A DNA stretch of 64,000 nt, taken from contig DASXUL010000075.1 of NCBI GenBank assembly GCA_036504855.1, forward strand, positions 15,132-79,131. The letters run 5' to 3'. Below the pieces are notes generated by a model. The model made no database searches and had not been told where the DNA came from. It saw only the letters and a program-made list of their open reading frames with translations. Below, one piece after another: positions 52,416 through 59,532 of the stretch (position 1 is the stretch's first letter; every line of letters starts with the position of its first letter). The DNA is from DASXUL01 sp036504855. GTDB lineage: Bacteria; Armatimonadota; DTGP01; JAKQQT01. The translations under genes were made by a program, and so were the position numbers.

Positions 52416-53044
52416 AGTCGGTCTCCAAGGGGCGATTTCAGCCCCTGAATGATCAGGTCCGCCAGGCGGGTGGTCTCGGCCTCCACCGCGTCTCGTTGGC
52501 CCAGCTCACGCGGGCTGAGGCTGTAGGGCAAAAGGGAATTGGTGGCCGTGAGCAGCGTGACGGCGGTTTCGCCGGCGTCGCTGAACGCGAGCTTCCCGGC
52601 GGCGCGGCCCTCCAGGAGGACCTCCGCCAGCGCGGCGGCCTCGGCCTCGAAGTGTCGCTCGCGGCGGGCGAGGTAGGCCGGCCGGATGGCGGCGTAGATG
52701 TCGTCCAGCCTCTGCTGGTGCGTGCCGACGCTATCGAATCGAAGGAGGACGCGGGCGGCGAGCATCCGGCGGAGGCGGTCATCAGCTTCGCCCGGCTCGC
52801 GGGCGATCGATCGCAACGCGGCGTGGATTTGCGCGCTGATGCGGTCTATCACGGCGAGCGCAACCTCCTCCTTGCTGGAGAAATGGAGGTAGAGGGTGGC
52901 GCGCCCGATGCCGGCCTCGCGGGCCAGGTCACTCATGGATGTCTTGCGGTATCCGTAGCGGTCCAACAGGCGGCCGCCGGCCTCCAGGATGGCGGTGCGG
53001 GTTTCCTCACGCAGGTTCTGGCTGTGGTTATCTTCCATGGTCAT
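52412..53044 (-). CDS. TetR-family transcriptional repressor
   Basis: 210 aa. The N-terminal helix-turn-helix is classic TetR: RTAILEAGGRLLDRYGYRKT, SMSDLAREAGIGRATLYLHF, SSKEEVALAVID. The C-terminal half binds the inducer and is not family-specific. It probably represses its own operon with the efflux genes. The first ATG (53044) lies inside the operator; a second ATG at 53038 is possible. With the predicted start of transcription near 53045, the mRNA would be leaderless. Confidence 0.9.
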   Translation of the reverse strand: MTMEDNHSQNLREETRTAILEAGGRLLDRYGYRKTSMSDLAREAGIGRATLYLHFSSKEEVALAVIDRISAQIHAALRSIAREPGEADDRLRRMLAARVLLRFDSVGTHQQRLDDIYAAIRPAYLARRERHFEAEAAALAEVLLEGRAAGKLAFSDAGETAVTLLTATNSLLPYSLSPRELGQRDAVEAETTRLADLIIQGLKSPLGDRL

Positions 53045-53081
53045 ATAGACAGATATAGTCCATCTGTCTATATTGTGCCAA
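53043..53081 (-). promoter_or_regulatory. TetR operator and promoter of the efflux operon
   Basis: Perfect inverted repeat ATATAGACAGAT (53043-53054) and ATCTGTCTATAT (53062-53073) with a 7-base spacer. On the minus strand, TTGGCA (53081-53076) and TATATC (53057-53052) with an 18-base spacer form a promoter within the same stretch, so bound repressor would block polymerase. The remaining region to 53240 shows nothing clear. Confidence 0.8.
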
Positions 53082-53239
53082 GGCCGCGCTGGAAATAGCC
53101 AGCGGCGGCGGCGTATCGTGGACGCCGGTTTGCCTTCGCTCGAACCGGCCGTTCATCCTGAATGAGCGCGGGAAGCCCGCGCTTTGGCAAAACCTGGCGT
53201 GTTGCAGTTTTGAACCGATAACCCTGTGAAGGTGGTGGA

Positions 53240-53440
53240 ATGAGCGATTCCAGGCAAGACCTTCCCGACGCTGTGGACGTATGGACTGACACAGAGAATG
53301 CCATCTCGTCCCTAGCCCCGGGCGATACCTCCTGTATCCATGATCTCTTGCGCCGTGCGGCCTGCCGCCCGACGCCTCTGAGACGCCTCCCCGCGCGCCC
53401 ACATGGCGGCGCCGGCGAGCGGACGGAGGGACCACGATGA
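53240..53440 (+). pseudogene. Possible truncated duplicate of the GAF-LuxR N-terminus
   Basis: 66 codons from ATG 53240, with GGTGG upstream, ending in the start of the next gene. The stretch APGDTSCIHDLLRRAACRPT resembles RRGDSYALYELMYEAACRVA near the start of the LuxR protein. After that point the two lose similarity and the frame becomes Arg/Pro-rich. It may be a decayed or frameshifted partial copy, or a short leader ORF. Confidence is low. Confidence 0.35.
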
Positions 53441-54447
53441 AGTCAACGGGGTCCGATCTGTTCGAGCTTATCGCCGAGATTGAGGGCCGCATCGGCGAAA
53501 TCAGACGCGGCGATTCCTATGCGCTCTACGAGTTGATGTACGAAGCCGCATGCCGGGTGGCGCCGATCGGCTGTTTTTACGTATGCATCTACTCTCCGGA
53601 GACCGGCCAGTTGCACTTCGCGTACAACCGGGACGGCGACGTCCTCGAGGAGCCCGTTACCGCGTCTCTCGGCGATGGTCCAACCTCCTGGGTTGTGCGA
53701 AATGGCCGCCCGCTGATCCTCTCATCCAAGACCGAGACCATCCAGCGCTCCGGAATTCGCTTCGGCGATCGCGCGCGCGTTTCGCAATCGGCGGTCCACC
53801 TGCCCATGCGGACGGTTGGCTCCGGAGGGAAATCCCTCATTGTGGGCGTGGTTTCGGCTCAGTCATATGAACCGGACGTGTTCGGCGCCCAGGAGATCGG
53901 CATCCTCCAGTCGCTGGCCGACCGAGCGGCGCGGATCCTCCACCTGGACTCCATGCACGACAGTTGCCGCCGGCGCATCCATGGCCTCCAGGACGAGCTG
54001 GAGAGGCGGCGTTTGCGGAGCGTTCACCTGTCCGAGGAGTTCACCGAGATGATGGCGGGGATCGCCCTTGAAGCGAAGGCCCTCATGGCGATCACGCCGG
54101 CCGACTTGCATCACCTGCGCGAAGCCGAGATGGCGCTCCATCGTTCCTGCCACAAGGTCATGACCCTCGCGGCGCAGGCGTCCACGCAACTCGACGAGGC
54201 GCATCCCGAAAGCGCGGCCCCCACCGACGCGGCGCACTCCCGCGCGGCGAGCCTCACCGAGCGGGAGATGGAGATTGCGGCCCTGCTGGCCAGCGGGCGC
54301 TCCAATGCAGCCATTGCCGAAACCCTGTTCGTGACGGTGGACACTGTGAAGTTCCACTGCGCCAACCTCTACCGCAAGTTGGGCGTAAACAACCGGGTTC
54401 AGGCCGCGCAGGCCGCCGCCGCGCTGATTAACGCCCGCATCGCCTGA
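53437..54447 (+). CDS. GAF-domain LuxR/NarL-type transcription regulator
   Basis: 336 aa. The N-terminal GAF-like domain (about 1-170) includes YELMYEAACRVAPIGCFYVC and PTSWVVRNGRPLIL. A coiled linker follows, then the LuxR helix-turn-helix at about 270-330: LTEREMEIAALLASGRSNAA and VDTVKFHCANLYRKLGVNNR. It senses a small molecule or redox state through GAF and regulates transcription. ATG 53437 follows GGAGGG by six bases. It is monocistronic, with a terminator just behind it. Targets could be the secretin cluster downstream, which is only a guess. Confidence 0.85.
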   Translation: MKSTGSDLFELIAEIEGRIGEIRRGDSYALYELMYEAACRVAPIGCFYVCIYSPETGQLHFAYNRDGDVLEEPVTASLGDGPTSWVVRNGRPLILSSKTETIQRSGIRFGDRARVSQSAVHLPMRTVGSGGKSLIVGVVSAQSYEPDVFGAQEIGILQSLADRAARILHLDSMHDSCRRRIHGLQDELERRRLRSVHLSEEFTEMMAGIALEAKALMAITPADLHHLREAEMALHRSCHKVMTLAAQASTQLDEAHPESAAPTDAAHSRAASLTEREMEIAALLASGRSNAAIAETLFVTVDTVKFHCANLYRKLGVNNRVQAAQAAAALINARIA

Positions 54448-54464
54448 CGCCCGTGCGATGGCAA

Positions 54465-54506
54465 GAAGCGCCCCCGTCTCCTCGCAAGGGGAGGCGGGGG
54501 CGCTTC
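54465..54506 (+). terminator. Terminator after the LuxR-type gene
   Basis: A long GC-rich stem: GAAGCGCCCCCGTCTCC (54465-54481) pairs with GGGAGGCGGGGGCGCTTC ending at 54506. Seventeen bases after the stop. The following 440 bases up to 54950 carry no gene seen; they contain a small GTACGG...CTGTAC palindrome near 54527 and probably the promoter of the next operon. Confidence 0.8.
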
Positions 54507-54949
54507 GCATGGGCGGCGTGATTGGTTGTACGGCCCCTGTACCGATACACCTACCCGGTTGGGCAGGTTCGAAGACCAATCGTTTGGGCAGTAGCGCCTA
54601 GGCCTTTCCCCTGATACAATCGAAGTACAACCGATAAGCGAGGAAGCATAAGCGGCCTCGCCGAGGCGGCAGCATTAGAGGTCGCGATACGCAACGGAGC
54701 GCCGCGGCCAGGCGGGGGACCTCCCCCTCCCACCGTGGCCCGGGGGCAGCAGGGCCACATGCGATGATGGAGCGGCATGGCGCCGCCTCCAAAAACGCCC
54801 CGCGCCGGAGTGGACAAGACCCCGGCGCGAAACAGCTGAACGCGGCCGTCCGGCCTCGTAAGCACAGGACAACCGCAGTCAACCCACCATGTTGCCTATC
54901 GGCAACGAACCCGCCGTCCTTCAGGGATGGCACAGGAGCAATTGTTCCA

Positions 54950-55525
54950 ATGAAATTCGGAATTGCCATCGCCCTCGGCGCCCTCGCCCTCGGCACAACT
55001 GTGTTTGCGCAGGTCCCGGCACCCACACACTTCACTCCAGGCGATGTATCTTCCATCACGAGTGGACCCGGGAATGTCACGATGACCACGACTATTGATG
55101 TCGAGCCGTACGTGTACGTGAGTGGAGATGTCTCCTCGAAGATTACGGTTAGCGGCTGGGGGGCTGGCACCGCCGCATTTGGTACGGTTGGCAACAACTC
55201 CCTTGGAGTATTCAGCCGGGGCACAGTCACCTTTGCGTTCTCCGCACTAACGACGGCCAAATTCACCGGATCGAGTTCCGTTCCCGGTATCAAGACCATC
55301 CCCGTATCATACAAGTTCAGCCTAGCTGACGATGAAGGTGGCGACTATGGCACGCCAGTAACCGTGGTTGGCACCGACACGGGTGCGTCAGGCGGGCCCC
55401 TGACAATGATAACTCCTGCTTCCGGATCATTCCTTCTTCCTATCAACCGTTCCATTTCTGTCGTCCCTGACCAGGCTGTAGGGTCGTACGCAGCAACTGG
55501 CACGATCACAATTAGCGTGAACTGA
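54950..55525 (+). CDS. Secreted beta-rich protein, spore-coat-U/fimbrial-like
   Basis: 191 aa with a signal peptide (MKFGIAIALGALALGTTVFA). The mature part is Thr/Ser/Gly/Val-rich with alternating hydrophobics (VTMTTTIDVEPYVYVSGDVS, ISVVPDQAVGSYAATGTITI). The closing YAATGTITISVN resembles the C-terminal strand of pilin-like subunits in chaperone-assembled fibres. AGGAG lies upstream. First gene of a four-gene set that ends with a secretin; the family was not identified firmly. Confidence 0.6.
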   Translation: MKFGIAIALGALALGTTVFAQVPAPTHFTPGDVSSITSGPGNVTMTTTIDVEPYVYVSGDVSSKITVSGWGAGTAAFGTVGNNSLGVFSRGTVTFAFSALTTAKFTGSSSVPGIKTIPVSYKFSLADDEGGDYGTPVTVVGTDTGASGGPLTMITPASGSFLLPINRSISVVPDQAVGSYAATGTITISVN

Positions 55526-55537
55526 GATCCGGTTCCG

Positions 55538-55571
55538 TCGAAGCCAGAACCGGAATCGGTTCTGGCTTCGA
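55538..55571 (+). terminator. Hairpin after the secreted subunit gene
   Basis: Perfect 15-bp stem TCGAAGCCAGAACCG (55538-55552) and its inverse (55557-55571) with a GAAT loop, 12 bases after the stop. It would favour high expression of the first gene over those downstream, as is usual for a major structural subunit. Confidence 0.8.
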
Positions 55572-55673
55572 TCTGTGTCCCGGCGGCAGAGCGCTCACTA
55601 AGTCAGGCCCATCGGGGTTCTAGATCCGTTGCCAGGTCTTGATGCAGGTCCGTCGCAGGGAGGCACGGCTGAA

Positions 55674-57308
55674 ATGTACGCAAAAGTAGTGGCCCGATTG
55701 GTTTTAGCCGCCCTCATAGACCTAACAGGGGCTCTTGCGGCCTCCCAAGTCTCGGCGCCGGTAGATGTCAGCGCCGCCGTAGGCGGAGTGCTCGTTTCGC
55801 CACTTTCCTTCCGCCTCGCAGGAAAACCGGGCCAGAATGCCGCGCTGGAGGTCGATGCTAGCGTTCCAGGAACGGCTTCTGTAAACGCGCGTATGGAGGT
55901 GCTCCAGTACGTCCCGGAATCCGGCACCTACAGGGCGCAGTTCGGTGTACAGAACCCCCAGGATGCCGCCGGCTGGTTTGCGGCCCGTGATAACACGGTG
56001 AACCTTCGCCCCGGTGAACGACACGCATTCGTCCTTAAGTACTCGGTACCACGTTCCACGCGCGGCTGTTACTACTGTATGGTCCGGCTGACGCCGAAGC
56101 CGGCCGGATCGGTCACTGGCCTATCGATTGTCTATGAGATACCTGTGGTCTTCTTCGTCGGACGCCAGGCATCTCCCCTGATCTCTATCGCTAGTCCAAT
56201 CCTAGAGGCGGGAGCAGCGACAGCCGGGCGAACCGAGGCCCGGATTGCGGTCCCAATATCGAATGATGGTGATGGGTTCGCCGTTATCGGCGCAACCGGC
56301 GAGGTCCGAAACCTTCGATCGGGCCGCATCGTAAAATCCGTTTCGGACTCCGACCGGAATCTCTTCCCACGTACGAAGCGGAACCTGTTCTTCTCACTTG
56401 GGCCACTGTCGGACGGCCTATACAGGGCCTCATTTAACGTCGAAGTCGGAACTCGCCGCCTACCCCGCGTAAGCGCGGATTTTGCGCTCCAGGGTGGCCA
56501 GGTAAAGCCTCTGACGCCATCCGACACAGTGAGTTTGACGCCCGTAGTCTGCGACCCACCGTCGTTCCACCTTACCATTCCAGCTGGTGCCGAACGCACT
56601 CAGGTCCTGAGAGTCACCAACGTTTCACAGGCTCCGATCAAAGTGCGAGGAGCTGCGCTTCCCGTAGCACAAGCTCACTCAGGCTCTATCGGCGTTGCTG
56701 ACGGAGCGCTACCGCCGGGTCTATCGGTGCAGGTAGCCCCAAGCGATCTTGACCTTCAGCCTGGTCGTTCAGGGTCGATGCGCGTCACTGTTGGAGTCGA
56801 TCGCGGTGCGGAGGGAGACATGTGGTTTGGTCTGGCAATCACCAACAGCCTCAACGAACACACCTTGGCGGAGACCATCCTGAGCGACGTAGAAGTCAGC
56901 GGAACCCTTATCCCCGATATAAAAGTAAGGGCAAGCCGGGTAGAAGCAGTTGGGAAAAAGCCTGTTGCGGTGAGTTTCGAAGCCGAGAACACTGGGAACC
57001 AGGCTCTTCGGCCGGTGGCCACGGCTGCCCTTCTGGCTGATGGGATTCAGAGCGTGGGTGCGCTACAGATCCCCGTGCTGGGTGACGGGGGCATATTGCC
57101 GGGTGCTGTACTCCCCAACACAGTTGTCCTACCGCCGACGCTCAGGCCGGGGAAATACGTCGTGGAAGTCTCATATCAGTACACGGCGACGGATTTCGCC
57201 CGCCTGCGGGTTCCCATCACCGTTCCATCAGAGAGGCCCGCGAAGCTGGTGAAGCCCGCGGCAAAGACTGTTAGGAAACCGGTTGGCAAGCGGGCTGGAG
57301 TGCGGTAG
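55674..57308 (+). CDS. Secreted protein with repeated Ig-like beta domains
   Basis: 544 aa, signal peptide (VVARLVLAALIDLTGALA). It contains three or four Ig-like segments; the first resembles pilus chaperone or DUF916-like domains (FRLAGKPGQNAALEVDASVP, VNLRPGERHAFVLKYSVP). Later segments have IPAGAERTQVLRVTNVSQAP and LQPGRSGSMRVTVGVD. The C-terminus is Lys/Arg-rich with a possible membrane-proximal tail. It may help assemble or hold the secreted subunit. No exact family could be named. Confidence 0.6.
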   Translation: MYAKVVARLVLAALIDLTGALAASQVSAPVDVSAAVGGVLVSPLSFRLAGKPGQNAALEVDASVPGTASVNARMEVLQYVPESGTYRAQFGVQNPQDAAGWFAARDNTVNLRPGERHAFVLKYSVPRSTRGCYYCMVRLTPKPAGSVTGLSIVYEIPVVFFVGRQASPLISIASPILEAGAATAGRTEARIAVPISNDGDGFAVIGATGEVRNLRSGRIVKSVSDSDRNLFPRTKRNLFFSLGPLSDGLYRASFNVEVGTRRLPRVSADFALQGGQVKPLTPSDTVSLTPVVCDPPSFHLTIPAGAERTQVLRVTNVSQAPIKVRGAALPVAQAHSGSIGVADGALPPGLSVQVAPSDLDLQPGRSGSMRVTVGVDRGAEGDMWFGLAITNSLNEHTLAETILSDVEVSGTLIPDIKVRASRVEAVGKKPVAVSFEAENTGNQALRPVATAALLADGIQSVGALQIPVLGDGGILPGAVLPNTVVLPPTLRPGKYVVEVSYQYTATDFARLRVPITVPSERPAKLVKPAAKTVRKPVGKRAGVR

Positions 57309-57382
57309 AAACCAGTTGATGGTCCGCGCGCGAGTGCGTGGAGCAGACGAGAGCACGGTCGACTTCGACGTTTGGGATACCG

Positions 57383-58012
57383 ATGCAGAATCGCCATAAC
57401 CATATCGCCTGCTTCCTTCTGGCCTTTGCGCCGATTTCCGTAGCGCATGCTGTCGCCGCCGCGCGACCGACGCCGGGTCGCACGTTCACCTACGCCGCCA
57501 CGGACGCGGTGGATGGCCGCTTCGAGGGGAAAACCGTCACGCTTCCCGCGTCGACAACGGTTTTTGTGCAGCCGTATCTGTGTGTTGTCGCCGCTTCGCC
57601 GTTAGCCTCCGTGCAGGGGCAGACTGCGGGTTTCTCAACAGCGGAGAACGCCCCAGCCACGGTGGTGGATCGCCTGTACATCTACCACAACATGGATCTC
57701 TCGTTCCGGCTGGAGTCCAAGGATCCGGCGAAGATACACCCAATACGTTTGGCGCGGGCGGGGCGCACGGTTGCCTGCCAGGATCTGGACAAGGTGACGC
57801 TGCGGCTTCTGCCGGTGAAGGGTGCCGATGCGCCATATCTGGTCTACGGACCGGCACGATTGTATCCTGGTGTTCCGGCCCGCGCAGGTTCCGTCTCACC
57901 CGCGGTCACCGGCGGGTCCACCACTCTGGAACTCACCCGCTCCTTGACGGTCGTGCCAGGCAAGAAGCAGTTCATTCATAGCGCAGTGACTCTCACGATC
58001 ACGCCGCTGTAA
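57383..58012 (+). CDS. Hypothetical secreted protein of the secretin cluster
   Basis: 209 aa, signal peptide (HIACFLLAFAPISVAHAV). The mature part is beta-rich with FVQPYLCVVAASPLASVQ, LYIYHNMDLSFRLESKDP and a terminal FIHSAVTLTITPL, which again resembles a fibre subunit C-terminal strand. The ATG at 57383 has only a weak ribosome site. It lies between the Ig-like protein and the secretin gene. Confidence 0.55.
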   Translation: MQNRHNHIACFLLAFAPISVAHAVAAARPTPGRTFTYAATDAVDGRFEGKTVTLPASTTVFVQPYLCVVAASPLASVQGQTAGFSTAENAPATVVDRLYIYHNMDLSFRLESKDPAKIHPIRLARAGRTVACQDLDKVTLRLLPVKGADAPYLVYGPARLYPGVPARAGSVSPAVTGGSTTLELTRSLTVVPGKKQFIHSAVTLTITPL

Positions 58013-58061
58013 TCCACCCAAGATACCCGCCGCGCCGTCGCGCGGCCCCATGGAGCATCTC

Positions 58062-59435
58062 GTGAACCACAAGACCTTCTGGGCGGGCCTTTCGTTGTGC
58101 CTGCTGTGCGCCGTCACGGCGGCGAAGCCCGCCGCGCCACAACCCAAGGTGAAGCCCGCTGCTGCCAGGCGAGTTGTCGTCCAATCGGCTCCGAAGCCAG
58201 TGGCGGCGAAAGCGAAACCGGCCCCGCCGATCGCACCGGCCGCGCTTCTTGCCGCGCCCGCTTCCGTCGTGCCGCCGCCGGTCGCGGCGCTCGTGCCGGC
58301 GCCCCCGGCCGTGAAGCCCGCGGGGCCGGCGCTTGTGAACAACGTTTTCACCGATACCGATATCCGCACAGTGTTCTCCGAAGTGGCCTCGCAGGTTGGC
58401 GTTACCATCATCGCAGATGACTCGGTGAAGAGCCAGAACATCAATGTGGAGTTTAGGAACGATACGGTGGAAGGAGCAGTGGAGAAGACCGCGCTGTTCG
58501 GCGGGCTCGTTTGGAAGAAGCGGTCGGATGGCGTGTACTTGGTCAGCTCCGGCACGCCGGATGCCCCCCTCTTCCGCGAGTTCGCGGTCACGCGGCGCTA
58601 CATGCCGAGGAATCAGCCGGCCGCGTCGCTCTTGAGCCTCCTTTCGTCTAGCGCGAAACCGTATGTGGCGGCCGACCAAGCCGGCAACTCGATGTCGGTT
58701 TGTGCGCCGGAACCCCTGGCCAACGCCATCCTCGCCGATATCAGAGAGCTAGATGCCCCATCGCGCCAGTTCGTGGTGGAGGCCCTCATCACGGAGTTGG
58801 GGGCGGACAAGGGGCGCGAGTTCGGATTCTCGTGGAACTGGAACCAGTTTGGCATGGACTCCAGTCTGACCCTCAATTACGCTAAGGCCACGAGTTCGGA
58901 CATCGCCAAGCTCAAGGCGCTCATCTCTAACGGCACGGCCACCCTCCGCGCTAATCCGCGCATCTCCGCGTTCGAGGGTCAGGAGGCCCTTCTGAACGTC
59001 GGCACCGAAACGTACTTCTCTATCCTCTCCGGCAATACCAACTTCCCCACAGCCCAGATCCAACTGATCAAGACCGGCGTCACGCTGAAGCTCACGGGCT
59101 TCATCGGTGACGATGGCTACATCACGTTGGACCTGGACCCCGAAGTCGGCGATTTTGCGGCCAGCGTGGGCGGCAACCCCACAGTCACCGTCCGAAAGGC
59201 CAGCACGCATATCCGCGTGAAGTCCGGCGAGACCATCGTCATCGGCGGCCTCATCCAGGACCAGACTACCTCCTCCACCTCAAAGGTGCCTATCCTCGGC
59301 TATGTGCCGATTCTGGGGCAGTTCTTCACGCAGAGCAGCACAAAGCACAAGCGCACGGACGTTGTGATGATGATCACGCCCCGCCTTACGGAGGCAGGCG
59401 CGGGCATCGGCCCGTTGTCGTCCGGGGCGCGCTGA
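58062..59435 (+). CDS. Secretin (type II/IV-like outer-membrane channel)
   Basis: 457 aa. Signal peptide, Pro/Ala-rich linker (30-90), an STN/N0-like domain (about 95-165: VFTDTDIRTVFSEVASQVGV), an N1-like domain and the secretin core (about 245-450) with VVEALITELGADKGREFGFSW, SGETIVIGGLIQDQ and VPILGYVPILGQFF. It is shorter than GspD and PilQ, with few N domains. It would form a ring channel in an outer membrane, so the organism is probably diderm. The GTG at 58062 after GGAG is preferred; ATG 58050 is in frame. No ATPase or inner-membrane protein is nearby. Confidence 0.85.
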   Translation: MNHKTFWAGLSLCLLCAVTAAKPAAPQPKVKPAAARRVVVQSAPKPVAAKAKPAPPIAPAALLAAPASVVPPPVAALVPAPPAVKPAGPALVNNVFTDTDIRTVFSEVASQVGVTIIADDSVKSQNINVEFRNDTVEGAVEKTALFGGLVWKKRSDGVYLVSSGTPDAPLFREFAVTRRYMPRNQPAASLLSLLSSSAKPYVAADQAGNSMSVCAPEPLANAILADIRELDAPSRQFVVEALITELGADKGREFGFSWNWNQFGMDSSLTLNYAKATSSDIAKLKALISNGTATLRANPRISAFEGQEALLNVGTETYFSILSGNTNFPTAQIQLIKTGVTLKLTGFIGDDGYITLDLDPEVGDFAASVGGNPTVTVRKASTHIRVKSGETIVIGGLIQDQTTSSTSKVPILGYVPILGQFFTQSSTKHKRTDVVMMITPRLTEAGAGIGPLSSGAR

Positions 59436-59452
59436 GGCTGAGCCGGTTTGGA

Positions 59453-59482
59453 AAAGAGGGGCGCCGACCGGCGCCCCTCTTT
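59453..59482 (+). terminator. Intrinsic terminator after the secretin gene
   Basis: AAAGAGGGGCGCCG (59453-59466) and its inverse (59469-59482) form a strong hairpin that ends in TTT, 17 bases after the stop. It is the clearest terminator in the window. Confidence 0.85.
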
Positions 59483-59532
59483 CGGCGTCCGGACTTCCGG
59501 CGCCGCCCCTATAATGGGGGCAGGAGGCCCCC

